NCBI GenBank assembly: GCA_027575765.1
Contig: JANBPT010000172.1
Coordinates: forward strand, 1 to 62,134
Length of the DNA: 62,134 nucleotides
Direction of reading: 5' to 3'
From: Tieghemiomyces parasiticus
Taxonomy: Eukaryota; Kickxellomycota; Dimargaritomycetes; Dimargaritales; Dimargaritaceae
Shown: positions 44,562 through 54,830 of the stretch, one piece after another
Position numbering within the stretch: the stretch's first letter is position 1
Layout of the letters: each line of letters starts with the position of its first letter
Made by a program: the position numbers and the translations under genes
Notes under the pieces: generated by a model
The model's input: only the letters and a program-made list of their open reading frames with translations
Told to the model about the DNA's origin: nothing
Databases searched by the model: none

Positions 44562-44963
44562 AGTCAGACAGGTGACTACAGCAACCGCACAATGTCGGGT
44601 GGGTATTCGGCCCGCCATGGAAGGGGACAGGCCCAGCAATATTTGTTATTGAATTCAGATTGTACAGACTAATTTATTGATTAATCGAGCGTGAATATGC
44701 AATCCTAGAGGAGAGTGAGCACGAATCCCGACTGTGGAGTGGTAGCTAATGATCGGAAAAATTCAGTTCAAGGGCTCGCGGTCACTACGTTTAATGCCGT
44801 AACTCAGGGTGCTAAGTACTTATATAGATAATTGGCCCCACTATTTGGAGCCGCCCAAGCCCTACCGCGCACCGTTGCTTTCGAGGAATTACCCCCAATG
44901 TTACGGCCGGGCCCTTGGTACGGTGGTGTGGACGGCCGGGGCCATGACGACTTGGTCGCGAAT
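44562..44963. other. Intergenic between convergent genes
   Basis: 402 bp, AT-richer than its surroundings. A minus-strand AATAAA lies at 44673-44678. No gene. Confidence 0.6.
44673..44678 (-). promoter_or_regulatory. Probable polyadenylation signal (minus strand)
   Basis: AATAAA on the minus strand, about 290 bp past the stop of the first tetraspan gene. Confidence 0.4.
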
Positions 44964-45698
44964 TCACGGCATGGGCTTGGTATGGTAAAGGGTATTGCCA
45001 AGACAAGCTGCATTGGCTGAGTGGCGGTGACGCGAGAGGTACCGGACTTGAGCGGGAAAAGGAGTCGGTGGAGGCGGCTGTGAGGCGGCCACGGGCGGGC
45101 AGCTGGTGAAGGATGGTATACTGGAGAGGCTGTCTGGCTGATTGAAACTATCGTAGCGGTAACGTTTCGTATCTGCAGTGCCATCGTCGGTGACGAACGA
45201 GACGGCCGCGGAATCAGGCTGGTCGTAACGCCGGGCACGGTACACGTTAAAGGCAACCAGGAGGGTCAGGCATAACCAGGCCAGCAGTCCCGCAATGAGA
45301 GATAGGTAGTGAAACGCACACAGATTACTGTGGGGGGCCGACGTGGCGCCGTCGGCAACCCGACCGGTTAGGGAACACGGGTTACTGCTCTGCGAGACGA
45401 CAAAGATTCCGGATGCGGCATAGAATAAGATGACCACGATCAGCAGGGTACGCTCGGTGTAGAGCTCGCGGCCATACACGATACGCTTGCGTGCGTTGAC
45501 CAGGGCTACCATGGCTACGGCGGCGCTGATGCTGGCGCCCAGTAGCAGTACGGCGCCGGCCACGCCCAGCACGTCGTTCTGGCTCAGGTTGGATCTAATG
45601 TGGGCCAGGTTTCCACCTACGCATACGGCGGAGAGGATGAGCTGCAAGGTGTAGAGCCCAGCTAGGGTCCGGCTCGCCAGGTGGCGCCGAATCAACAT
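44964..45698 (-). CDS. Four-pass membrane protein A (MARVEL-like)
   Basis: Single-exon, 244 aa, no cleavable signal. Four hydrophobic segments at ~11-31, 43-67, 83-103 and 130-152, with a short N-terminus and a ~90-residue C-terminal tail, both expected in the cytosol. The loop between segments 3 and 4 has a cysteine pair (C108, C127) that could form a disulfide. Positively charged ARKR and YRARRY follow segments 2 and 4, consistent with this topology. The tail is Ser/Pro-rich. This layout resembles MARVEL or tetraspan-type surface and vesicle proteins, but no family signature is decisive. It is the most divergent of the five and the only one on the minus strand. The function is unknown. Confidence 0.72.
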   Translation of the reverse strand: MLIRRHLASRTLAGLYTLQLILSAVCVGGNLAHIRSNLSQNDVLGVAGAVLLLGASISAAVAMVALVNARKRIVYGRELYTERTLLIVVILFYAASGIFVVSQSSNPCSLTGRVADGATSAPHSNLCAFHYLSLIAGLLAWLCLTLLVAFNVYRARRYDQPDSAAVSFVTDDGTADTKRYRYDSFNQPDSLSSIPSFTSCPPVAASQPPPPTPFPAQVRYLSRHRHSANAACLGNTLYHTKPMP

Positions 45699-48423
45699 AC
45701 TGGGTGGTGGGCGACTAAAGAGGTACGCAGCCTAAGAGCATGTGGAGGGGGGGGGTGAGCAAGTGAGACAAATGGGCAGATACCGCTGTGCTAGCTGCAA
45801 GATATTTTATAATCACAAGTAGAAATCGTAGGCGGCAGAAATCGGATCGGTTATCGCCGTGGCAGCTGGGATGGCAATCAGAATTTATAGGGGATCGAGG
45901 CATCCACCCAGAGGAGAGGAGAAATACTTCTTTCGCCTTACCCAGGCCGACGACCCTCCCAGTACGGCCGCGACCAGTCCCTTCTGACGGAATGGTGGTG
46001 GTGTACTACCACATACCCAGGGGTGCCCTCCAGGATCAGTAAGTAGGTGGTGCAGCGCGTCGTTGATTGTGTCTCCCTGGCTGCCCGGCGCTGAGTGTGG
46101 CCCGCCAACAGGATCCACGGGCCCAAAGCGGGAGGAGGAGGAGGGGGGGAGGGTTTACACCTCAACCAGGTCCTAGGTACTCGTCCTGACCAGGCGGCAC
46201 CTTCTACTACGTCCACCCCCTCCCTCGTTGACACACACTGAGAAGCGCTCGACGACACCAACGAGAGTGCGGTGCTGACAAGACGGGGGGAAAGGGGGGC
46301 GACAGGGCCGCATGAGCCTAAGCTGGGGTGGTGGCTATCCGCCCGTCGAACTGTTTACCTGGCCGCCGCCGTCCACACCGCATGTTAGTCACCGAATGAC
46401 CAGAATACCGTCAACCACCCACCATCACCCCCCTACCACTAGTCCCACTGTCTCCGTGTTGGCTGCAATTCACACTGCCCCTGGACCAAGCGCGTCTCCC
46501 CCTTGCTGCCTGGGCCAACTGAGAAGCCTAGTCACAATCATTACACCCCCCCTGCCTATCTTCCAGGCGCTGTTGGATACCTCTTTGTCACATCTAGGTT
46601 TCTTTCGTTGCGCTCCACATTGGTGCAGCCTGCACGAATGTCCCTGGGCCCGGCACAGACACTTTAAGTTTCTCAGGGTAGCAAATAAAATGGGGGAAGG
46701 GGGTAAATAGGTGCCCAATAGTACGCTGAGGGGACACTAATGAACGTAAATCGACAACCTATATTGCTTTTTTGGAAGGTCAATAATTGTCCGCAGCCCT
46801 CAGAGATGGTGGGTGTGTCGTTTACAGGGAGGTTGGGACCAGCAGAACAGAAAAGGCTCCGGAATGGCACCAGTCGTTCGGCAGGGGCTAATGGGTGCGG
46901 TCTCCCTCTCCCCCTCCCGTCCACCTCTGGCGGTGAGTCCTCAACCCCTGCCGTGGGTGGCATGCGAACTACACGGCACAGTCTCTGGCGGGTAGTGACA
47001 TTTGCTGCAGGACCAGTAACACCACTCACGCCAACAATCTAATCCGATGTATCGGAGGACGAGGAGGGGAAGAAAGAGCGTAGGCTCCCGTCTCGCTGCC
47101 AACTCTGCCGCCAAACCGTTGGATGGGGCTGGTTGCTACGGGCCCAGCTTCGGAAGCTGCCATGTCCAGGCGTGCCCCGGCAACTATCTGCGCCTGTCCC
47201 ATGTGGTACTGCTCTTAGCGAAGCGACCGGACCACTGGAGTGTTGACTAACGAGATATTCACTATGCGGGTTGGGAAACCGAGCCTTACTGTTGCCGAGC
47301 TGCCCGGCTAACACATGCACGGCTTGCGTTGCCTCCACTGTGTCCAAGTCCTGTTATTATCAATACCCTGGCGGCTTTTTTTGTATGAGATTCTCATGCT
47401 AATGACGAGTCCCTGACTTGGCTCTACGTCTGCAGTTCCTTGCGCATTAGAGTACCATGGCCGTCCCGGTGACGCCTACATGACAAGTGACCGCTAATTA
47501 CGCATCAATGTGCAGTACGCAACGCCAAGGCCCGTGCCCTGTTCTTGCGGATCCGGCGGACATGATAATCCGGGCTTCAGTAGGCCGTGCGGTTGCCCAT
47601 GGCCAGGTTCGACCGGCTATTGGTAGCGCCAAGTCTACTGGTTCCAAGCGAGCCGCCCTCCCGGGAGGGATGATGCTTCGAGCTCGGCCATTGCCTATTT
47701 TCAACCCCAGAGCTGACACTTGGCGCTGTTTAGGAAGAAGCCGTGGCGTGCAGGGCGGCGGCTCCGTGGACGTGGAGAGATTGCCGCCCACTTGAGCACA
47801 GCGGGCAGCCAGGAAGGGAAGAGCTACACCTATGGTTAAGAGTCGACTGTTGCCGAGGCAGGGTGAACGGTCGATCCTTGCATCCCGCCGTCGCATTCGC
47901 CGCTCTCGCCCCGCAGTTTTCTCGACATTGTAGGTGGCTTCCGCCATTTGCGGTGCCCTACGACGCTCACCCTGGCGCTCTCCGGTGACGATCGGGATCT
48001 CAGTCATTCCGCCCGCGGTCAGTGGTCGGCCTACGGTGTGCCATAATAGTTGTTTTTTTTCCATGCTTCTCTGTTCGGTCAGGCTCTAGTTAAACAGCGA
48101 CCAGGCCCATCCCGTGCCGTTCATATAGGCGATGGAGTTTCTAGAGCCGGTGGGTTTACTGGCTTTCAATTGTCTCGTTCCTCGGCCCTGTCCACTGCGC
48201 GGTTTTGGAGCCAACGACTCCATCGAGTCCTGCTAGCCTATCGCCACTGACGCTACCCTTGTACTTCTCCCCGTACACCTTCGATATTATATTGCCTTGA
48301 CGCCTCACCGACTTCGGTTGAGCCCGATAGCCCCTCGCTGGCATAGTGTACCCGCCCACTCACCCCCCGCGCACCCAACCTGCTCGTCCACCTCGGGCCC
48401 GGGCTCCGCTGTTGACCACCGCC
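45699..48423. other. Gene-free stretch between divergent tetraspan genes
   Basis: 2.7 kb with a G9 tract (45747-45755) and no convincing gene. A 188-codon minus-strand frame (47498-48064) has no motif or membrane segment. The last 100 bp are C-rich leader of protein B. Confidence 0.5.
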
Positions 48424-48990
48424 ATGCGCTCCTATAACTTCTACGACCTTGCTCGCCTCATTTCCTTGACTTTAGGAGGCATCTCTGCCTTCCTAGTGCT
48501 GTGCCTGGCCGCCCGAGTCGCCACCTGGGCAGGGCCGTGGACACCGTCGGCCTACGGCTTCATATTGTTCAATGCCGTCTTCAGTCTGCTCCTGGTTGGC
48601 CTCATGGCCGCCTCGCCTTGGCTCCACGCGCGGTTGGGCTCTCCGGTGTTCCGCCGACTGGTTGAGCCCTTAACCGAGGCTGTCCTGACGGGGGTCCTCA
48701 CAATACTGTGGCTCAGCGGGTTCGTCGCTATCGCCGTGGCCCAGCCCGTCAACAGCCCTGCCGACGTGCGCGGCGTCGCCAAGGCGGCCACGTCCTTCGC
48801 CTTCGTTGGTATGGCGGCATTCGGTTTGTTCTTCGCCATCCGTCTGCGGGACTGCCTGGTCAAGGCCCCCTTGCCGACCGACTTTGACCACGGCGATAAG
48901 TACAAGGCCAGCGCAGGGGTACTCTCCTCGTCCCCTCAGGGGGCCGCGAGCCGCCCAGTGGCTTCCCCAGCCGGTTTACACACGCCATAA
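48424..48990 (+). CDS. Four-pass membrane protein B (MARVEL-like)
   Basis: Single-exon, 188 aa, starting MRSYNFYDLARL in good context (ACCGCCATGC). Four membrane segments at ~10-32, 44-66, 84-106 and 121-141. Segment 3 reads EPLTEAVLTGVLTILWLSGF and segment 4 SFAFVGMAAFGLFFAIRLRD; both closely parallel proteins D and E (HPITETALVALATLFW; FALALGLLLRD and VSTLLRDMFK). The loop between 3 and 4 lacks cysteines. The tail is short, about 45 residues, Ser/Pro-rich. The layout and the end-of-segment-4 (L/R)RD charge cluster point to a MARVEL-like protein in the plasma membrane or in eisosome or vesicle membranes; this is inference. Together with C, D and E it forms a same-strand series. Confidence 0.75.
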   Translation: MRSYNFYDLARLISLTLGGISAFLVLCLAARVATWAGPWTPSAYGFILFNAVFSLLLVGLMAASPWLHARLGSPVFRRLVEPLTEAVLTGVLTILWLSGFVAIAVAQPVNSPADVRGVAKAATSFAFVGMAAFGLFFAIRLRDCLVKAPLPTDFDHGDKYKASAGVLSSSPQGAASRPVASPAGLHTP

Positions 48991-51114
48991 TCAATTGTCA
49001 CATTAAGCTATTCGTCGTTAGTTAGAACATGTCTCCACCTAGTTAGCCTAATTATGAATCTAGCTACCAAGCCCGTTAGTTTCGCACTCACTTCCCTCTG
49101 CTTCACCGTATCCCCTTAGCCATAGCTTATGCAATTCGACTTGAACGCCCGCTATAAAGTATTTTGTTTAATTCTACTTTACTCTTACGTGCCATGATAT
49201 GAGCAATGGGGGGGGGCGATGCGTAGCTCAACTATCGCTGCCGTCGACTGGGTCTTGGTTTCGGTGCAGCTCGTCTATGACAGCTACCGGTGGTATGGTG
49301 GGCTTGATGAGTAAAATGGCGGCACATCTGTATCTGTGATCCCGGGCCGACGAGCGAAGCCTGCTGACCACCCTTTTCCTGAAAGTCACCAGCAGCCACA
49401 GGGTAGGGCAGCTCCACAAGAATGGTTGGTGCTATGTTGCGCCGTCGTCTTTGATCAACTCTAGCATACTATGGCTACTTGCTGAGCCGCGCCGTGTAAT
49501 GGCCTTCCGGTTCTACAAACCTACCTCTACCTTTCGGTTTAGCCGCGGCCTAAAACACCAAGCCCACTTATAATGCAATTCGGCGTCACACTGTTCCCAG
49601 TATTCATAGATAGCCCCCCTCCTTCCAGTAGCATGGAAAAAACGGACGTCCTGCCCTACCCTACCCCACGGTGTCAGATGCGGATAAGCTTACACCACCC
49701 CGCCCTTCCCGGCCTGCCACAGGCTTGCTTGGTGGTTTCGATATTCACGCTCACTAGGCTCCAAAGTCATCTGAAGTTCTCTAGCGCCCCTCCCCCATAC
49801 CCTATCACCGGGAATGGGCCGGGTTTCAAGCCGCGACCCTGGCCGCCGTGGGCGTTGCAGACGGACCAATGGCTGGGCTGTAAAGGTGCAGAGATTCGGG
49901 GCCACGGTTCGGCGTCGCGGTTTCAAAGGTGGTTGTTAATGACGCGGGAATGGGAGTGGCCGCGTCAGCAGAGTACGATGGGCTGCCAAACCACTGGCGG
50001 ATTGTGGACCAATCCGTCTAGGGTGGGCGGTGTTCAATATAGATATCGTTGCTTCCCACTCGTAGGGCCACGCACATACCACAAGATGGCACCTCAAGCC
50101 CGTCACACAGCTAGGCCGTGGAGTCGACACATTTTCCAGGCGGGTGAGTAGGAGGGATACCATCATCGTTGTCATTATTATCCAGGGTGACAGGGTGGCC
50201 TCGCGTCAACCCGGCTGGTACGGGGGCAGGTCGGTACTCTTCTGAAAACCAAACTGCAAAGAGGCCGCCATTATCAAAGCCTTCCCCCCCCTTTATCCGC
50301 ACCATTGGATAGAGTCAAGCTCGGGGGAAAATCCTCCACCGGCCCAAGTAGCTTGTTAGACAGACTCCTTAGCCCAGAGTCACAGCCCAAAGACGTTTAC
50401 TGCCTTGGAACGTGTGTGTATGTCATACATTAGAAGGGCGACTGTGTGGGCCCCACCTTGCGCTGGATAGGCACGTCCGGATGCAAGATGGAATCCCATT
50501 AATGGCGGCAAAAACGGCCCTATGGCCGACTGACTCTACGCACACGTCAGCCGTCAACGATCTCAATTTTAATTGCGTAATGGAGGCTTGTGACCAGAAC
50601 CGCTCGTGGGCCGCCGGTACGACCACTGATCTGCCGGGCAAACCGTGTCGTGCGTGACGCTCCTGGTGTTCAACACGAAATTAGGAGGGCTCTACGCTAG
50701 ATAAGCGGGAAACCCGCCGCGGTGCGCGAGAAATCTCACCAGGCTACCGCAGAGTACCTGGGTAGATGTGTTCAACCCCACCATACGTAGCCAAGGTGCT
50801 ACCCCCCAAGCTCAATGGTTGGCCAGTGAGGGTGAAGTGGGGAGAGTAGTCACTTATTTGGGATCAATGAGGGAGGGTAGAAGGGGGAGGAGGCGATGTC
50901 AGCCGACTACGAAGGCGCGGGTCGGGTAGATTCGAACGGGGCTGGTAAGCTCGGGTTGACACCTCCGGCGGGTTCGGGGGGTGGCCGATACGGTCGCAAG
51001 GGAGAGGGAGGAGGGGCGGAGGTATGTAATGGAGGCAAGAGTTTCAGCCGTAAAGCGGGGGTGGTGCGGAGGCCGGCCGGCCGGCGTGATCCAGCCTTAG
51101 CGAGAGGCGGTTGG

Positions 51115-51122
51115 TATATAAA
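51115..51122 (+). promoter_or_regulatory. Orphan TATA box
   Basis: TATATAAA followed by ~190 bp of C/T-rich leader and an ATG at 51310, but the frame ends after 10 codons. It looks like a promoter whose gene has decayed, or the first exon of a gene I could not resolve. Confidence 0.35.
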
Positions 51123-52078
51123 CTACCGGCCCCCGAACTACTTACCGACTGCACCTTCCCATTATTTCATTTGGCACCATTTCGCTGCATCCTACCCCTC
51201 CCCATCTGACACCATCTCCTGTTACTGCGACTGCCGCCCTGGGCCTGCTCGCGTACTGCCGTCTTCACCACTCCACCTCCCCACTACACACACTTTCAGT
51301 AAGTTGACCATGCACAGACCCGTTACTGTTGATCCCACATGACATTGCTTTCCCCCCGCTTTGGGCGAAATTCTCCGTTGGTTACATTTGTTGTTGCCCC
51401 CCCTCCGGCTCCCAACCATGGTACACAGGCGACGTTCCGGTTGACACGGGCTTGGTTGGTAAATTTCTGGGCCTATTCCTTCTACGCGATGGTGTAGTAC
51501 ATTAGGGGGCGGGTCCTACCGCCCGGTCGCTCTGGGGTGCCCCTGGTTGACCCGCGAGGTTGGCACCGGAACAACGGGTACCACCACCGCGCCATACATG
51601 TCTCTATGTGTACCAGTGGCGCGGGTGAGACATTTCTTTACCGATTTCGGTCGTCCAGCCTCGGCGGACCTGGTTTCGCCCCGGGGCTGAGACCTTCCTT
51701 CGCCCCCGATCACTTCGCCTGCCCTCCCCCGTCTGTTGAATGTTTTACTCTTCTTTTCCCTTTTTTATGCCGGCGGACCAAGCGAGTCCCTCGCCAACCT
51801 CCTTTCCACGGGAGGTGGGGTGGGTAAGCAGGCATCGTGCGGCGTCCGTGGTCTTGAATCGCCGTGTTAGACGGGACACTTCCCCCGTGGTGGTTTCAGG
51901 CAACGGCGTTCGCCACTGGTACCGGAGAGGGGGTTGTCTCCGGTTCTGGGGACTTGGAACGCGACGCTAAGGAATGTTGGTGGAAAGGCGCACCCCGCCT
52001 TGCATACCAACCCACCACCGCTGGACGATGCGTTGGGCGTTCACCGCCCTGGCCCTCCACCTACTTGCCCACCTGGCG

Positions 52079-52086
52079 CTATAAAG
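52079..52086 (+). promoter_or_regulatory. TATA box of tetraspan gene C
   Basis: CTATAAAG, 172 bp upstream of the gene C start, followed by a C/T-rich leader. Confidence 0.55.
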
Positions 52087-52250
52087 TTGTCATCCTAGAA
52101 CCTGGCCCCCGCCCCCTTTGCCTCTCTGTTCTCATTTACCCTGCACGGACTTGGTTGCTAATCCTGCCCTCTGTGTCTTCACATCCCTCACTGCCCTCAT
52201 ACCCTACGCCCTGTAGCCCCTCCCACTCACTCCATTGAGGCACCTTCACG

Positions 52251-53147
52251 ATGGTTAAGAGCGCCGTGCATATGGGCTACCGCGGCCTACGCATCTTCCT
52301 GTATGTGTTTGCCACGCTCCTTAACATTGTAGTGCTGGTGCTGTCGGCCATTACGGTCAACAGCGCCCGCAGACACTCCAACCTGTACGCCAAGGGTCCC
52401 CAGGCCTGGGCACTCTTCATGTCCTGCCTCACCTTGCTGACCCTCCTCGGCCTCGGCTTCCTGAACACCATCCGCAAATGGAAGCGCAACCGTTCGTCCG
52501 CCACCACCGTCCAGCACGGCACCAAGTGGCTCGAGCCCCTTATCTTCTTTCTGCTGACCATCCTGTGGGCTACCGCCACCATCTCCGTTGCCACCCAGAC
52601 CAGCCTCCTGAGCTGCCACCTGGCCAGATGTAAGACAGCGCGTGGTGTGGCCGTGTTCTGTCTGTTCATGTCTATGATCACTTCGTACCTGGCGGCTATG
52701 ACCCTGTTTGGTAACTACAGCCACCTGTTCAGCGACCCCCATAACACGACCGCCCCGCACACGACCACGGGCACCCATATTGGCCCCCATTCGGGTGGCG
52801 GCGTGGGCACGGCCGCTTTCGGCTCTGGTGCCGCCGCGGGAGGAGCCGCCGGTGCCGCTGGTGAGAGCAACTACCATCATCAGCCCCAATACACTGACAA
52901 GATGGCCGGTGCCCCCGGGGGTGCCGCCGGTGCGCCCATGGCCAACGACATGAATAGCTCCGCCAACCAGTATGGCGCTGGCGGTGCCTATGGTACCGAG
53001 TCCGCCCAGTATGGTGCTGGTCCGGCCGGTAACCTGTCGCCCGCCGCCCAGCCCAACGCCTCGGCTGGCTACGACGGCTACAACGCCAGCCATCCCGTGG
53101 TGGACGGCACCCAGGTTGTGCCCGCAATGCCCGAGCACCGTGTTTAA
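52251..53147 (+). CDS. Four-pass membrane protein C with Gly/Ala/Tyr-rich tail (MARVEL-like)
   Basis: Single-exon, 298 aa. Membrane segments at ~14-37, 51-72, 94-116 and 131-154. Segment 3 is EPLIFFLLTILWATATISVA, sharing EPL and the ILW core with protein B. The loop before segment 4 has a close Cys pair (C122, C127). The C-terminal ~140 residues form a cytosolic tail of Gly, Ala, Tyr, Asn and His with loose repeats (NQYGAGGAYG, SAQYGAGPAG), like tails of several fungal MARVEL proteins. Start context CACGATGG. A TATA element lies 172 bp upstream. After the stop there is an AT/TG microsatellite. Likely at the plasma membrane or on vesicles; the function is unknown. This is the clearest MARVEL-type member of the cluster. 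Confidence 0.8.
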   Translation: MVKSAVHMGYRGLRIFLYVFATLLNIVVLVLSAITVNSARRHSNLYAKGPQAWALFMSCLTLLTLLGLGFLNTIRKWKRNRSSATTVQHGTKWLEPLIFFLLTILWATATISVATQTSLLSCHLARCKTARGVAVFCLFMSMITSYLAAMTLFGNYSHLFSDPHNTTAPHTTTGTHIGPHSGGGVGTAAFGSGAAAGGAAGAAGESNYHHQPQYTDKMAGAPGGAAGAPMANDMNSSANQYGAGGAYGTESAQYGAGPAGNLSPAAQPNASAGYDGYNASHPVVDGTQVVPAMPEHRV

Positions 53148-54168
53148 GTAACGCCCGACCCATGGGAGCCTCCGCTGGCCGTGACTAGTATACCCGTGCG
53201 TATACTTAGTGGGCACGCCCCATCTTTATCCTAACTAGTTTTAATATATATATATGTGTGTGTGTGTATGTGTCTATATTCGTGTATGTACAACTGCCGT
53301 GGCGCTTTAGGACCCGCCTTTCCTTTATTTGATAAATGGTATTATTAACCAAGTACAGCACTAGTGAGTGGTGGGGGATGAGGGAATATGCTAGTTATCA
53401 GCTAAATTGTCATTTTCCTATGCACGCTGTGAGCCCAAGAATCCGATTGGGTATACACACCCTTTCTACACGAGCAGTTGAGCGACACATTGTTCCTCAC
53501 ACCATCGCCTGACGCTGTCAACGGTCCAGTAGTAGTAAGATAGGTTGGTAAGGTCTGGAATTGGCCCAAGGTCGGCCAGGATATCGGTATGATCACTACG
53601 GTAGGTGTGATGGTGAGAGGAAGCCTCCATCTTCACCCAGTGCCCTGGCATTATCCATTTCCAATGAGTAGGGTACTCTGCTAGGTTTGTACGCTCTCGC
53701 ACACAGTGCCACCACCGAATCTAACCTGCTAACCCATCGAAAAGTCCTGGCGAATGAAAGTACTGCAAGTGGCAGCTTCATTCATCATTCATTGCGCACA
53801 TAAGCCTAGACACATACACTCCGTGAGAGCTTCCAGTTGCAGGCAATCGCTACGAGCGGCCTTCAGGAGTGAAGGCGATCGCCGCTGTCCTTTACTGTAG
53901 CCAACTAAGTTACTCCGCTCGACTTGCCAAACAGAGTAACGGACGGAATTGGCGGTGAAAACGACAGTCGGATGAAAGAGGAGCGAAGGCTGGCGGACCG
54001 AGGCGAGGACAAAGTAGTGAAAACGAGGATCGAACCCCTCCAAAAAATAATAATAAAAAATACTACTGGGGAGGGGAGCAGTGTCAGTGACCAGGCTTTG
54101 AACGTCGTCACTAACCTTCATCCCTACCATCCTCCTCTGGCCAGGCTCTAGACGGTCAGCTGTGTTTC
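53148..54168. other. Intergenic after tetraspan gene C
   Basis: 1 kb holding an AT/TG microsatellite (53244-53270) in the probable 3' UTR of gene C. No gene found. Around 54041-54062 there is an A/T-rich patch. Confidence 0.55.
53244..53270 (+). repeat. AT/TG microsatellite
   Basis: About six AT units running into about six TG units, 97 bp after the gene C stop codon. Confidence 0.8.
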
Positions 54169-54539
54169 TTGCACCGCCTGCGAGCGGGTTACGATAGCCA
54201 ACAAGATGAGCTGGTTGTGCGGGGGGAGGGGGCTCGGTTTTATCTGGCAGTTGCGTCTCTCGTCACCCGACGCTACGTGCATCCCCCTCGCAGGTCCCAA
54301 CGTTCTCGCGGTCCGCCACTTGCCTTACCTTATTCTTGGCATTGGCCAGCACCTCCTTTCAGTTCGCCGCTTATTCCCTCTGCCTGTATTGGAAACCCCC
54401 GCAAGGTCGGCCCATTGTCGTTCCCGCAGCTGGGGATTGCCATCCTCGCCCCCAAGTGGAATCCCAGCCACCCCCACCACCTCCCCCTGGCCCAGCTAGG
54501 CCTCTTGTCGTCATCGTCCTCTAGTGTAGGCCTACGACT
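54169..54539 (+). pseudogene. Probable decayed tetraspan gene fragment (end of segment 3 to C-terminus)
   Basis: From ~54294 to the TAG at 54537-54539 one frame reads like the last part of a tetraspan protein: SRSATCLTLFLALASTSFQF then AAYSLCLYWKPPQGRP, a membrane segment followed by a basic end, then a Pro-rich tail (VESQPPPPPPPGPARP). Just upstream, a different frame gives ARFYLAVASLVTRRYVHPP, which could be the end of segment 3 and the following loop. Joining the two needs a frameshift; alternatively an intron ends at the CCCCCTCGCAG just before 54294. There is no start codon or N-terminal half nearby. It lies between tetraspan genes C and D, as expected for a decayed duplicate. It might instead be the last exon of an unrecognised gene. 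Confidence 0.4.
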
Positions 54540-54830
54540 GATCCGCTAACCTCGTTACATTCTGAATTCTTCACTTCCCCCCATTTTTTTTTTTAGCTCT
54601 GCCGCCCTTCTCCTTTTCTGCCGAGCATCACAGGGTCATCGCCCCACCCCCGCACAGGAGTATAAGAGCGCGGAGTCGGCCACCGTTGGGGGGCGACCAC
54701 CCTTTTACACGCGTCCGTTCGTTTTGCTCAGCGCCCCCCTACACATTCATAACCATTTCATTCATTGCCGACCTAGAGCACTGTACGTCACTCTGAATCC
54801 CCCGGCACTTTTCAGACGCGGTTTGCAAGC
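54540..54830. other. Promoter and leader of tetraspan gene D
   Basis: 291 bp with a T-tract near 54586-54595, the TATA element at 54661 and a C/T-rich leader to the gene D start. Confidence 0.6.
54661..54666 (+). promoter_or_regulatory. TATA box of tetraspan gene D
   Basis: TATAAG in GGAGTATAAGAGCGC, 170 bp upstream of the start codon, the same spacing as in gene C. Confidence 0.55.

Larger units (their letters stand above)
48991..52250. other. 3.3 kb between tetraspan genes B and C
   Basis: Mostly without recognisable genes; contains G9 (49208-49216), C8 (50284-50291) and a GGCC-rich block (51071-51084). A TATA element with a C/T-rich leader but no gene behind it lies at 51115-51310 (separate entry). 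A TATA element for gene C lies at 52079. A 192-codon frame at 49573-50151 has no motif. Confidence 0.5.

Noticed and set aside
47498..48064. 188-codon minus-strand frame between tetraspan genes A and B
   Set aside because: No membrane segment, no motif, no codon bias like the real genes, and no splice or promoter support.
49573..50151. 192-codon frame between tetraspan genes B and C
   Set aside because: The translation is random-looking with scattered Trp, Pro and Cys and matches no family.
54024..54041. tRNA T-arm-like sequence (GGGGTTCGATCC on the minus strand)
   Set aside because: The stem does not pair properly around the loop, and the expected D-arm, anticodon arm and acceptor are missing; the flank is A/T-rich filler.
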